55,835 bases of DNA, taken from assembly GCA_016208085.1 (NCBI GenBank), contig JACQYT010000022.1:1-55835 (forward strand). Reading direction: 5' to 3'. A program made the position numbers and the translations under genes. The notes under the pieces were generated by a model. It saw nothing but the letters and a program-made list of their open reading frames with translations. It ran no database searches and was not told where the DNA came from. Of this stretch, positions 42,094 through 50,259 are shown one piece after another. How positions within the stretch are numbered: the first letter of the stretch is position 1; every line of letters begins with the position of its first letter. Source of the DNA: Elusimicrobiota bacterium (lineage in GTDB: Bacteria; Elusimicrobiota; Elusimicrobia; Elusimicrobiales; UBA9959).

Positions 42094-42873
42094 ATGACCC
42101 CGAACGCGGAGTACCTCTGGATGCCGGGCCCCAGTTACCTGTGCAGACGCTACCTGGCGCTGGAAATACTGGAAGAAATAAAACCTGCAAGCGTACTGGA
42201 AATCGGCTTCGGCAGCGGCGACCTAATCCGGATCCTGAACGGCAAAGGGTACAAAGGCGCGGCGATAGATTTCAGCGAAGACGCCTGCGCTCACCTGCGC
42301 GGGCAATACGAAGGGAAAGAGCTGAACTTCAGGATAGAAGCGGCACCGGAGACGGAACTTGCCGCCTGGCGGGAAAAGTTCGGCCTGGTCATGGCCTTTG
42401 AAGTGCTTGAGCATATTGAAAACGACCTCCAGGCGCTGGCCAGGTGGCGCGGCCTGGTCGCGGAGGGCGGATTTATGCTGCTCTCCGTTCCCGCGCACGC
42501 GGAGAAATACGACGCCGAAGACCTCGCCGCCGGCCATCTGAGAAGGTATGAAAAGCAGGAGCTGATAAAAAAGCTGACCGACTCGGGTTTCAGGGTCCTG
42601 AAGCTGTATTCTTACGGGTACCCGCTGCTGAACCTTTCAAAGAAAGCGCGGAGTTTTTTCGCGGCGAAGAAAGCGGCGGAGCCGGCCAGCCCGGAGCAGC
42701 GCAGCAAAGAGATAGGCAAAGGCCTCGTTTTCTGGCGGGCTGGAAAATATCTGTTCAACGACATCACGCTGTTCCCCGCTTATATTTTGCAGAAACTTTT
42801 TCTGAATTCGGACCTGGGAGACGGTTATCTTGTCCTTGCTGAAAAGCGGGACGAATCAAATGCCAATGTTTAA
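42094..42873 (+). CDS. SAM-dependent class I methyltransferase
   Basis: The 259-residue protein shows motif I in VLEIGFGSGDLIRILNG, GAAIDFSEDACAHLRGQ, VMAFEVLEHIENDLQAL and GGFMLLSVPAHAEKYDAED. This is the UbiE/type 11 methyltransferase group, found in many glycan clusters. The substrate is unknown. It starts 3 nt after the epimerase stop, and its own end overlaps the next ATG by 14 nt, so the four genes from 39931 form one unit. Confidence 0.92.
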   Translation: MTPNAEYLWMPGPSYLCRRYLALEILEEIKPASVLEIGFGSGDLIRILNGKGYKGAAIDFSEDACAHLRGQYEGKELNFRIEAAPETELAAWREKFGLVMAFEVLEHIENDLQALARWRGLVAEGGFMLLSVPAHAEKYDAEDLAAGHLRRYEKQELIKKLTDSGFRVLKLYSYGYPLLNLSKKARSFFAAKKAAEPASPEQRSKEIGKGLVFWRAGKYLFNDITLFPAYILQKLFLNSDLGDGYLVLAEKRDESNANV

Positions 42874-44191
42874 AACCGACACACTCATAATCGGCGGCGG
42901 ACTGGCGGGACTCTCCGCCGCGAAAGCCCTTGAAGGCAAAAAGAACTACCTGCTGGCCGAACGTTCTCCGCGCCCGGGAGGACTGGCCGTGACGGTCGGG
43001 AAGGGCGGCTTCCTGTTTGATTATTCCGGCCACCTGCTGCACCTGCGCTGGCCGCGCACTAAGGCCCTTATCCTGGCGGCGCTCAAAGGAAATTGCGTCA
43101 CGGTCAGGCGCGACGCGCGCATCTACGCGCATAAAAGCTGGACGCCCTACCCCTTCCAGGTCAACCTGTCCGGCATGCCGGACAGGGTAAAATCCGAATG
43201 CGTGCGCGGCTTCCTCAAAGCCTACGCCCCCAAGCTTCAGTCTTCAGCCCCCGGCCTTCAGCCTTTAGCCCTCAGCCTTCAGCCTGAAGTTTTCAGCCGC
43301 TGGACAAAACGGGTTTTCGGCGAAGGCATATCGCGCCATTTCATGCTGCCCTACAACGCCAAGCTCTGGCAGTACCCGCTTGAGCGCCTTACCACAGAAT
43401 GGTGCGGCCCCTTCGTGCCGCTGCCCAAACCCGAGGAGGTGCTCCAGGGCGCTTACGGCAGGCGGCGCGACGGCCTCGGCTATAATTCTGTCTTTCACTA
43501 TCCTAAGCGCGGAGGGATAGGCGCGTTGGCCGACGCCCTGGCCGCCGGAGCGGGCGGCCTGCGCCTGGGGCTCGAAGTTGAAAGCGTAAATCTTAAAAAG
43601 CGGGAAGCGGTAATAAGGCATTTCGGCCCGGTAAGTTTCCGCAGACTTATAAACACCTCGCCATTGAACGAGTTCATCGCCCGAACGAAAGACGCGCCGG
43701 ATAAGGTAAAGAGGGCGGCGGCCAAACTGCGCTGCAATACGGTATATGTGCTTAACCTGGGCGCGCGCGGCGTCAGGTCAAACATGCATTGGGGCTATTT
43801 TCCCGAAGCGCGCTTTCCATTTTACAGGGCGGGCATAGCCACTAATTTTTCAAAAAAGCTGGCGCCGAACGGCTGCGCGACTTTCTACATTGAAATAGCC
43901 ACCGACGGAAGGGCGCTTGACCTGGCCCGCGCCGAAACGGAAGTCCTGAAAGACCTTAAGGCCTGCGGCCTAATAAAGACCTCCGGCCAGGTAATAGAAA
44001 AGCTCTGGCTTAAAATATCCTGCGCCTACGTGATATACAACCAGGAGCGGGTCGCAGCCCTGCCCGTAATTTTCGACTGGCTTAAAGCCAATAAAACCGT
44101 CTCCGTAGGCCGCTACGGCGCCTGGAAGTATTCTTTCATGGAAGAAAGCATTAAGGAAGGCCTTGAAGCCGCGGAAAAAACACTGACCTGA
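42860..44191 (+). CDS. FAD-dependent oxidoreductase, UDP-galactopyranose-mutase-like
   Basis: The 443-residue protein has an N-terminal FAD site (TLIIGGGLAGLSAAKAL, then ERSPRPGGLAVTV). DYSGHLLHLRWP, SRHFMLPYNAKLWQYPLERL and the later HYPKRGGIGALADALA are seen in the mutase-like/protoporphyrinogen-oxidase-like amine oxidase group used in glycan clusters. A 20-odd residue segment (about 125-146, LQSSAPGLQPLALSLQPE) is encoded by a degenerate repeat and probably forms an extra loop. The ATG at 42860 begins directly at the flavin domain. Galactofuranose formation is possible; other oxidations are too. Confidence 0.85.
   Translation: MPMFKTDTLIIGGGLAGLSAAKALEGKKNYLLAERSPRPGGLAVTVGKGGFLFDYSGHLLHLRWPRTKALILAALKGNCVTVRRDARIYAHKSWTPYPFQVNLSGMPDRVKSECVRGFLKAYAPKLQSSAPGLQPLALSLQPEVFSRWTKRVFGEGISRHFMLPYNAKLWQYPLERLTTEWCGPFVPLPKPEEVLQGAYGRRRDGLGYNSVFHYPKRGGIGALADALAAGAGGLRLGLEVESVNLKKREAVIRHFGPVSFRRLINTSPLNEFIARTKDAPDKVKRAAAKLRCNTVYVLNLGARGVRSNMHWGYFPEARFPFYRAGIATNFSKKLAPNGCATFYIEIATDGRALDLARAETEVLKDLKACGLIKTSGQVIEKLWLKISCAYVIYNQERVAALPVIFDWLKANKTVSVGRYGAWKYSFMEESIKEGLEAAEKTLT
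43234..43297 (+). repeat. Degenerate CTTCAGCC-unit repeat inside a gene
   Basis: Units such as CTTCAGTCTTCAGCCC, CTTCAGCCTTTAGCCC and CTCAGCCTTCAGCC lie in tandem within the FAD protein gene, and keep its frame. They encode Leu/Gln/Pro/Ser-rich residues not expected in the family. This is a single-arm, coding example of the degenerate repeat class. Confidence 0.75.
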
Positions 44192-44224
44192 CCCCTTTAT
44201 CGCGGGGAGCCGGAGCCGGCTGTT

Positions 44225-45502
44225 TCAGCCGTTAGCCGCTGCGGGTTCCATGCCGAATTTCTTTACGTTTAAATTCAACGGCAGCAAGCATAACAGAATA
44301 ACGTAGACCGGCACAGAGTACCTGGGATCACACCATATCATGGTATGCTGCGACCAGTACACCATATAGAAGACAACTAAAAAGCCCAGCGGCGAGCGCA
44401 ATTCCCCCCTGACCAGCTGGAAGCAACGATAGAAGAGTACCAGGTAGAGAGGCAACACCAGCACGAACCACCATGCGTATGCCGTGATTTTCCAATAGCG
44501 CTGCGAGGGAGAGAGCGGGGAAGTATACCAGTTCCCGTAAAAGTCCGGAAAAGTGAAATACACAGTCCCGACAATTGGCCTCTCAAAAAGAAAATATGTG
44601 ACGTCTTTCCACACGAAAGGCAGCAGCTTATCGAATTTTTGGGAATCTGAAAGGCCCTGCGCGTTCATCTCTTTTATTAACAGTCTCGCTTCCTCAAATT
44701 TTGCATCACCGCTGTGCGGGCTTAACTTATATGTATTTGCGGTAAATAACTCCAGCATACATGCCCCCTGGGCGTTAACCAATATCAGCTTGTGGAAATG
44801 CCTGTAGTTCCTTATCGCCCAAGGGGTCATTGTCGCCGCGAACATGAGCAGCAACACGCCCGCCTGCCTCTTGGAAAGACGGACGGTCCCGGGCATGAAG
44901 CTGCCCGCGGCCAGCAAGATCGGGCCTATCCACGACGGGACTTTTGAAAGAGTAAGTACGCCCCAAGATACGCCGGCCAACGCCGCGGTATTCAGTTTAT
45001 TGGAGCGCAGCGCCCTCACGCTCAAAAGTATGGAGAGTGTGGTAAAGAGCGCCATAGTCGGCTCCAGGAGCGAGTGGGTTATTCTCGCGAGATGCGCAGG
45101 CGCTATAGCGAGCCATGCCGTCAGCAGCATTGAGAAGCGCAGCGCCCCGAATATTTCCATAAAGAGGAGAAACGCTACCGCGCAAGTCAACGAATGAACG
45201 AACGCCTGGTAATAATAGGCCGAATCGTAAGATGTCTCACTGAGTTTAAACCACGCGCCAAGCATGAGGGGAAACATGGGCGGCCTGAGGACAGCCGGAG
45301 TCTTCCCGTCTGCGGAGAATCCATTTCCCGCGGCTACGTTGGCCGCTAACGTATAATAGTCATCAGAATCCGGGTTATTTGCCGATGCTGAATATTCCGC
45401 CTTTCCGTTAACGGATAAGGTATGCGGCAGCAAACTTTTATAGAAAATACAGACAGCGAACGTGCAAACCGCTACGGCCATGAAATATTTGGTCAGATTC
45501 AT
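44225..45502 (-). CDS. GT39/PMT-like membrane glycosyltransferase
   Basis: The 425-residue protein begins MNLTKYFMAVAVCTFAVCIF. It has an acidic first loop (NNPDSDDYYTLAANVAAGNG), the VLRPPMFPLMLGAWF block, PWAIRNYRHFHKLILVN and many membrane helices, the same pattern as the proteins at 34183 and 38536. A GT-C role with a polyprenyl-phosphate sugar is likely. The ATG at 45502 has GGGAGAG in front and starts at the first helix; the 77-residue upstream extension overlaps the radical SAM gene and is not used. Confidence 0.82.
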   Translation of the reverse strand: MNLTKYFMAVAVCTFAVCIFYKSLLPHTLSVNGKAEYSASANNPDSDDYYTLAANVAAGNGFSADGKTPAVLRPPMFPLMLGAWFKLSETSYDSAYYYQAFVHSLTCAVAFLLFMEIFGALRFSMLLTAWLAIAPAHLARITHSLLEPTMALFTTLSILLSVRALRSNKLNTAALAGVSWGVLTLSKVPSWIGPILLAAGSFMPGTVRLSKRQAGVLLLMFAATMTPWAIRNYRHFHKLILVNAQGACMLELFTANTYKLSPHSGDAKFEEARLLIKEMNAQGLSDSQKFDKLLPFVWKDVTYFLFERPIVGTVYFTFPDFYGNWYTSPLSPSQRYWKITAYAWWFVLVLPLYLVLFYRCFQLVRGELRSPLGFLVVFYMVYWSQHTMIWCDPRYSVPVYVILLCLLPLNLNVKKFGMEPAAANG

Positions 45503-45516
45503 TATTACTCTCCCTT

Positions 45517-46947
45517 TTACCTGAGGCGCCGGAAAAAACTCATTACGATATTGTCCTGCCGCAGGAGGTATTTTACTATTATCCTTATAAACGTCTTCAA
45601 CACCAGCCGGATGACGCACACGGTCCCGGGCCGCCCTTTCAGGAACCTGACCAGAAATTTCGGAAAATAAGGCGTAAGGGCTATCAGCGTATTGAAATGC
45701 TCTTTTTCCTCTGACGAAAAATGTATGTTCCACAGCGGATTATCAAGCGAAGAATCAAAGAACAGCGGCGTGTTTGAGATTCCCTGAATGGTCAGGCGGT
45801 CCGGCGCCGACCCCCGCTTTTCCGAGATATAGCCGTCCCGCACGGCGCTTTCGGTGATCTCGGTTCCCGGATAAAATATCAGGTTGAAGCCCTGCAGGTG
45901 GATTTTGCCGCGCGGCAGCGGTAGCGCCAGCAGGAAGTCCAGCGTGCGGCCGACGTCGCCGGCGGTTTCGTAGGGATTGTTGAAGATGACGTCAAAATAA
46001 ACCTCTACGCCGCGCGCGAGGCAGAGTTCGGCGCACTCGGTTATCTTGCTGTTTGGGACGGGCCGTTTATAGATCTTGTAGTTGACCGGCTCGCTTCCCG
46101 TCTGCATTCCTATCTGTATTCGCTCAAGCCCGGCTTGCGCCAGGATCCCCAACTTTTCATCAGTTAGCTGGCCAGGACTGGCCAGGCAGAAAAAAGGCAG
46201 CCCTATCTCCGCCCTGTACCGCCCGAACAGTTCCGCCAGCTCCCGGGCGCTGCGGGCCAGCAGCGTATCGTCATAGAAGGAAATCCGTTTCAGCCCCGGG
46301 AACGCCGTTACGGCGGCCTTCAGTTCGATAAGTATGCCGTCCACTCCCCGTTTTCTTAAATAGGGCCCGCCGCCGTGGTAGAGTTTCTTTAGGTAATTGT
46401 TATAACAATAGGAGCAGGAGTACGGACAGCCCCTGGAAGCCAGGATATTGTAATTGTCAGGCGCCCCGTAGCCGGTGAAGTCCAAAACCGGGTACTTATC
46501 CAGGTCCTGGATGAGCGGGGCCGGCGGATTTTCAATAAGTTTTCCGTCTATGAGGCGGCAAACGCCGTTTATGGCCCCGATCTCCGGGAACCTTGAACAG
46601 ATATGCAGCATCGTCTCTTCGGCTTCGCCCTTGACGGCGTAATCGCAGAACTCCAGGCACGAGCGCGGCATTATGGTCGCGTGGGGCCCGCCGAAAATTA
46701 TCGCGGGTTTCCCCGCTCCGAACCGCTCCCTGATGCGGCCGGCCAGGATGCCGGCGCAGCGGAAACGATCGGTTATCACGCCGATCCCGACCAGGTCGGC
46801 CTCTCCGAAGCGGGCTAAGTCAATCTCCCCCGCCCTGGCCGGATCGACGACCATTAAGTCCACGCTGAATCCTTTCTGTTTCAGATAAGAGGAGATCTGT
46901 CTGACGCCCAGGCTGTTCCTGTCGAATGTTACGAGGGAGATTTTCAT
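45517..46947 (-). CDS. B12-binding-type radical SAM protein 5
   Basis: The 476-residue protein has a B12-binding-like N-terminus (SLVTFDRNSLGVRQISSYL, then AIIFGGPHATIMPRSCLE, YAVKGEAEETMLHI) and ILASRGCPYSCSYCYNNYLK for the iron-sulfur cluster. IQIGMQTGSEPVNYKIYKR and YFDVIFNNPYETAGDV complete the core. The substrate is unknown. GGAG stands 8 nt before the ATG. It follows the SPASM radical SAM gene by 3 nt and precedes the GT39-like gene by 14 nt, so two radical SAM proteins and one membrane glycosyltransferase are co-expressed. Confidence 0.92.
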   Translation of the reverse strand: MKISLVTFDRNSLGVRQISSYLKQKGFSVDLMVVDPARAGEIDLARFGEADLVGIGVITDRFRCAGILAGRIRERFGAGKPAIIFGGPHATIMPRSCLEFCDYAVKGEAEETMLHICSRFPEIGAINGVCRLIDGKLIENPPAPLIQDLDKYPVLDFTGYGAPDNYNILASRGCPYSCSYCYNNYLKKLYHGGGPYLRKRGVDGILIELKAAVTAFPGLKRISFYDDTLLARSARELAELFGRYRAEIGLPFFCLASPGQLTDEKLGILAQAGLERIQIGMQTGSEPVNYKIYKRPVPNSKITECAELCLARGVEVYFDVIFNNPYETAGDVGRTLDFLLALPLPRGKIHLQGFNLIFYPGTEITESAVRDGYISEKRGSAPDRLTIQGISNTPLFFDSSLDNPLWNIHFSSEEKEHFNTLIALTPYFPKFLVRFLKGRPGTVCVIRLVLKTFIRIIVKYLLRQDNIVMSFFRRLR

Positions 46948-46950
46948 AAC

Positions 46951-47904
46951 CTACTCCAGGAGCTTGCCCATCTTGCCGAACACTATCTCGCCGCACATCC
47001 GGCATTTGGGGTCCAGCTCCCCGGCGGCGAAGGATCTCCTGAGCTTTTTCATCGCCTCGCTGTTGAAAGCGGCGGCCAGGTCCGTGTCCGCGCAGTTGCC
47101 GAGGTTGAAGCTGTTCTCGCGGTCGGAGCAGCACGCGTTAATATTGCCGTTCCATAATATCATCGGCGAGAAGTATATCTGCAGGCACCTTGAGGTCGTT
47201 TTCCGGAAGTCTTTGAGCATGCCGAGCGAATGCAGCGGCGCGAAATGGATCATATCCGCCAGGCCGGAGAACCGTCTTTTTATTTCCGGCATCTGCGCGT
47301 AGACCTTCTCGTTACAGACGGCCACGTTCAGCAGTATCTTCGTCTCCGACCGCAGTTCCGCCCTGGCCGCGGCCAGCAGGCCTATTTTCCGCTCTATCTG
47401 TTTATAGGGATAGCCGCGTATCTCTTCATATACGTCGTCCACGCCGTCCATTGAAACCTGGACGTACCTGATGCCGGAACGGAATATTTTCGCGGCCGTC
47501 TCCCCGGTTATCAGCGTGCCGTTCGTCGTGAAACCTATTCTGTTGTTCTTCCTGGCGGTTATAGCGTATTGGAGAAACTCGAAAAACTGCGGGTGCAGCA
47601 TCGGCTCCCCTACGCCGCTGAAAAAGAGCGTGGACTCCGGCGGAGTGCGCGCCACCAGCGCCCTGTACATTTCAAACGACATATAGCCCTTGTCCCTCGC
47701 GAACTCGGCCGACTGGACGCACATCTTGCACCTGAGGTTGCACTGGTTCGTCAACTCGACGTTCACTACCGCGGGCAGCACATAGCCGCCGGACTTAAGC
47801 CAGAACTTCAGGTACGCGCGCAGGCCGACGGTGAAGAACGTGCGGAGATCGTAATACAGGGAGAATTTCTTCCAGATGACCTCGAGGTGAGTCAGAATTC
47901 GCAT
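46951..47904 (-). CDS. Radical SAM protein with SPASM-like C-terminus
   Basis: The 317-residue protein has VELTNQCNLRCKMCVQSAEF (CxxxCxxC), ESTLFFSGVGEPMLHPQF and IGFTTNGTLITGE in the radical SAM barrel. A C-terminal cysteine set (ILWNGNINACCSD, then NLGNCADTDL and PKCRMCGEI) fits a SPASM-type auxiliary cluster domain. Relatives modify peptides or act as sugar or cofactor dehydrogenases. It lies between dapA and radical SAM gene 5, all on one strand with short gaps. Confidence 0.9.
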   Translation of the reverse strand: MRILTHLEVIWKKFSLYYDLRTFFTVGLRAYLKFWLKSGGYVLPAVVNVELTNQCNLRCKMCVQSAEFARDKGYMSFEMYRALVARTPPESTLFFSGVGEPMLHPQFFEFLQYAITARKNNRIGFTTNGTLITGETAAKIFRSGIRYVQVSMDGVDDVYEEIRGYPYKQIERKIGLLAAARAELRSETKILLNVAVCNEKVYAQMPEIKRRFSGLADMIHFAPLHSLGMLKDFRKTTSRCLQIYFSPMILWNGNINACCSDRENSFNLGNCADTDLAAAFNSEAMKKLRRSFAAGELDPKCRMCGEIVFGKMGKLLE

Positions 47905-47926
47905 ATCAGCGGTTCATGCTTTTATG

Positions 47927-48808
47927 TCACAGCGCCCCTGCGGCCAGCATAGCCCGTTTCAGGACGGCGCGGTTGCGCTCCGACAGCGGCGTCAGCGGCA
48001 GCCGCGGCTCCCCGCCGCAAAAGCCCAGCAGCGAAGCCGCGTATTTTACCGGTATCGGGTTGGTTTCCACGAACAGCGCCTTGATCAGCGGGAACAGCTT
48101 GTGGTGAAGCCTGGCCGCGCCGTCCGTTTCGCCTTTCAGGAAAAGCGCGCACATCCGGGCAGTTTCGGCCGGCGCGATATTGGAGACCACCGAGATAACC
48201 CCGCGCGCGCCGACGGACATCATCGGCAGGGTCAGGGAATCGTCGCCGCTCATAACGACAAAATCTCTGTCCGCGCCGTTTATTATCTCGCTCACCTGGT
48301 CAAGGCTGCCGGAAGCCTCCTTGATGCCGGCGATGTTTGAAAACCTCTTCCTCAGCTCAAGGACGGTGGACGGCAGCATATTGACGCCCGTGCGGCCGGG
48401 GATGTTGTAAAGTATTATCGGCAGGCGGGTATTTTCGGCAAGCTCCGAGAAATGGGCCAGCAGCCCTGCCTGGGCCGGCTTATTATAGTAAGGTACCACC
48501 GCCAATACGCCGGCAATGCCGAGCTTCTCTACTTTTTTCAGCATCTCCACGGACCTGGCCGTGGAATTCGTCCCACAACCGGGCACCACCGGCACCCTGC
48601 CTTTAACCTCGTCCACGACAGCCTTTATGACCGAAATATACTCCGTGCCCGTCAGGGTCGCGGCCTCGCCGGTGGAACCGCAGGGCGCTATTCCGTTTAT
48701 GCCGGATTTTATCTGGAACCGGACCAGCTTCTTTAAAGCCGCAAGGTCCGGCTTCCCGTCCTTAAACGGAGTTATGACGGCGGTAAAACAACCTTTAAGT
48801 TCCAGCAT
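47927..48808 (-). CDS. dapA: 4-hydroxy-tetrahydrodipicolinate synthase
   Basis: The 293-residue protein is a complete DapA. GSTGEAATLTGTEY, the Tyr in IILYNIPGRTGVN, the Schiff-base Lys in IAGIKEASGSL and VVMSGDDSLTLP are all present. It condenses pyruvate with aspartate semialdehyde to start the diaminopimelate/lysine path used for peptidoglycan. The ATG at 48808 has AAGGAG 8 nt upstream; the longer frame to 48850 is not used. The partner dapF is 1.3 kb upstream on the same strand, beyond an inserted block. Confidence 0.97.
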   Translation of the reverse strand: MLELKGCFTAVITPFKDGKPDLAALKKLVRFQIKSGINGIAPCGSTGEAATLTGTEYISVIKAVVDEVKGRVPVVPGCGTNSTARSVEMLKKVEKLGIAGVLAVVPYYNKPAQAGLLAHFSELAENTRLPIILYNIPGRTGVNMLPSTVLELRKRFSNIAGIKEASGSLDQVSEIINGADRDFVVMSGDDSLTLPMMSVGARGVISVVSNIAPAETARMCALFLKGETDGAARLHHKLFPLIKALFVETNPIPVKYAASLLGFCGGEPRLPLTPLSERNRAVLKRAMLAAGAL

Positions 48809-48869
48809 AGTGTTTCTCCTTTGTGTCTGCACCCAATTTCCTCCCGGCAAATTACTTTAATACTTCGAC

Positions 48870-49452
48870 ACACACCTGTCCGGTTAAAATTTGAGGGAAC
48901 CCTTCATTATGGTAAAATTATTTCGGCTAAAAAGAAAATTACCATTGGAGGATTCCCTATGTCTCATTATAACACAATAATGCACCAACTCCTAACGCTT
49001 ATTCCCCGACATCAGTTTGAAAAGCTGGTCGACGGGCTTGACACCGACCGTTATGTCAAGACTTTCACCACCACAACCATTGATCTTTGTCTTAACGCTT
49101 TCCCCTAGGAGCCTGTCCGACATAAGGCTTTCATGGCGAAATTGACGATTTTGATGACGAGCCGAAGCGACGCGAAACGAGCAGGCTCGTCGGAGCCTGT
49201 AAATTGAGCGGCGCAAAGGCGTAGTCCAAAAGCGACAATTGCAGGGCAAAGTTTCGTGCCGCTAAGGGCGACATAAAGCTTCATTGCCAACTGGATTATT
49301 CCGGCAATATTTTATCTGCACAGGATAGTGCGGGAAATGCTGATGGAGAGGATTTCGCTTATTGATATGCTGAATTTAAATGAGACAAGGCTTAATAGGC
49401 TGCGTTGTCAAGAGCAACCATTGTTGTTTCAAGTTTAACCGGACAGGTGTGT
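48870..49452 (+). mobile_element. IS4-type insertion sequence remnant with inverted repeats
   Basis: The ends are perfect 19-bp inverted repeats, ACACACCTGTCCGGTTAAA at 48870-48888 and its complement at 49434-49452. Inside are the transposase start (48959-49108) and a few C-terminal codons (ERISLIDMLNLNETRLNR, about 49346-49400). At 583 bp, most of the ~1.3-kb element is gone. An internal segment of unclear origin (about 49107-49290) includes GGAGCCTGT twice, 85 bp apart. It lies between dapA and the coiled-coil gene. Confidence 0.85.
48959..49108 (+). pseudogene. IS4-family transposase N-terminal fragment (DUF4372)
   Basis: MSHYNTIMHQLLTLIPRHQF followed by EKLVDGLDTDRYVKTFTTTT is the characteristic DUF4372 start of IS4-type transposases. 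Identity to the family is lost after about residue 42, and a stop follows at 49106. The catalytic DDE region is absent. TTGGAGGATTCCCT precedes the ATG, so the original translation signal remains. Confidence 0.88.
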
Positions 49453-49614
49453 CCATGCTAAAGGTTTCATTGATTTCTTTTTTCCAACGTTTATCCGAGC
49501 TGGGCCAAGCAACAGTATTCCATGCTTCGCCAACAACATAAAGTTTGTAAGTACACCAAGGGTGAAGAATTGCTCTCCCTTTTTATTTTCCGCTAAATCT
49601 TGTAGAATACTTGT
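49453..49614. other. Gap between IS remnant and coiled-coil gene
   Basis: No gene is seen. TAGAAT (49603-49608) lies 6 nt before the ATG at 49615, in a context (GTAGAATACTTGTATG) almost identical to that before the HD-GYP gene (GTAGAATATTTGTATG at 9932). A leaderless start is likely. Confidence 0.5.
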
Positions 49615-50259
49615 ATGGCAAAAAAGACCGGTCCTCAACCGGCTACCAAAGGCGACATTGCCGCTGTAAAAGGCGACATTGCCGCTGTAAAAGGCGACAT
49701 TGCCGCTGTAAGATCCGAACTTGCCGAGGTAAGGACCGAACTAAAAGGCGACGTTGCCGCTGTAAGATCCGAACTTGCCGAGGTAAGGACCGAACTAAAA
49801 GGCGACCTCGCTGCCGTAAAATCCGAACTAAAAGGCGAAATCGTTGCCGTAAAAACTGACCTAAGAGCCGAAATTGCCGCCATAAAAACCGAATTGAATC
49901 AAAAAATTGAGAGGGTATACTTAAGCCAGGTTCAGGCTGACTCCAGACTTGAGCAGAAAATGGATAAGATGATGGATAAAATGGATACGCTATACAGTAA
50001 TACAATGTCTTCATATGAGAAAACCGTTTTAAAAGGCGAAAAGTACGATCAAAAAGCCGTCACCCATGGCGGTATCCTTATAGACCACGAAGAAAAGCTC
50101 TCAAACCACGAAACCCGCATAACCCTCCTGGAAGGGACAGGCAAGGCCTTTTTCAACGCCCAGCGCTATGGCTGCGGCCGTTATGCCGGTGCCGCAGGCC
50201 AGGGTCTCGGCCTCCACGCCGCGCTCATAGGTCCTGATCCGTATGATACGGCCCTTTAA
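49615..50259 (+). CDS. Coiled-coil protein with in-frame tandem repeats
   Basis: The 214-residue protein is almost entirely predicted coiled coil. Residues about 12-92 are built of 7-residue units (KGDIAAV three times, then RSELAEV, RTELKGD and similar), a perfect heptad register. A second coiled part (QADSRLEQKMDKMMDKMDTL) and a typical end (HEEKLSNHETRITLLE) follow. Such small proteins are common beside mobile elements; function is unknown. From about residue 174 the sequence (FFNAQRYGCGRYAGAAGQG) is simply the antisense of dapF, so the natural end has been replaced at a recombination junction near 50135-50150. Confidence 0.75.
   Translation: MAKKTGPQPATKGDIAAVKGDIAAVKGDIAAVRSELAEVRTELKGDVAAVRSELAEVRTELKGDLAAVKSELKGEIVAVKTDLRAEIAAIKTELNQKIERVYLSQVQADSRLEQKMDKMMDKMDTLYSNTMSSYEKTVLKGEKYDQKAVTHGGILIDHEEKLSNHETRITLLEGTGKAFFNAQRYGCGRYAGAAGQGLGLHAALIGPDPYDTAL
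49648..49830 (+). repeat. 21-bp and 54-bp tandem repeats in the coiled-coil gene
   Basis: Three perfect 21-bp copies of AAAGGCGACATTGCCGCTGT+A run from 49648 to 49710. They are followed by two near-identical 54-bp units beginning AGATCCGAACTTGCCGAGGT (from 49711). All units are multiples of 3, so copy-number change alters only coil length. Confidence 0.95.

Noticed and set aside
49105-49290. Minus-strand frame inside the IS remnant
   Set aside because: It resembles no protein, and the segment looks like rearranged element DNA with a duplicated GGAGCCTGT.
49648-49830. Tandem repeats as a possible CRISPR array
   Set aside because: Units are contiguous without unique spacers, are multiples of 3 and keep one coding frame.
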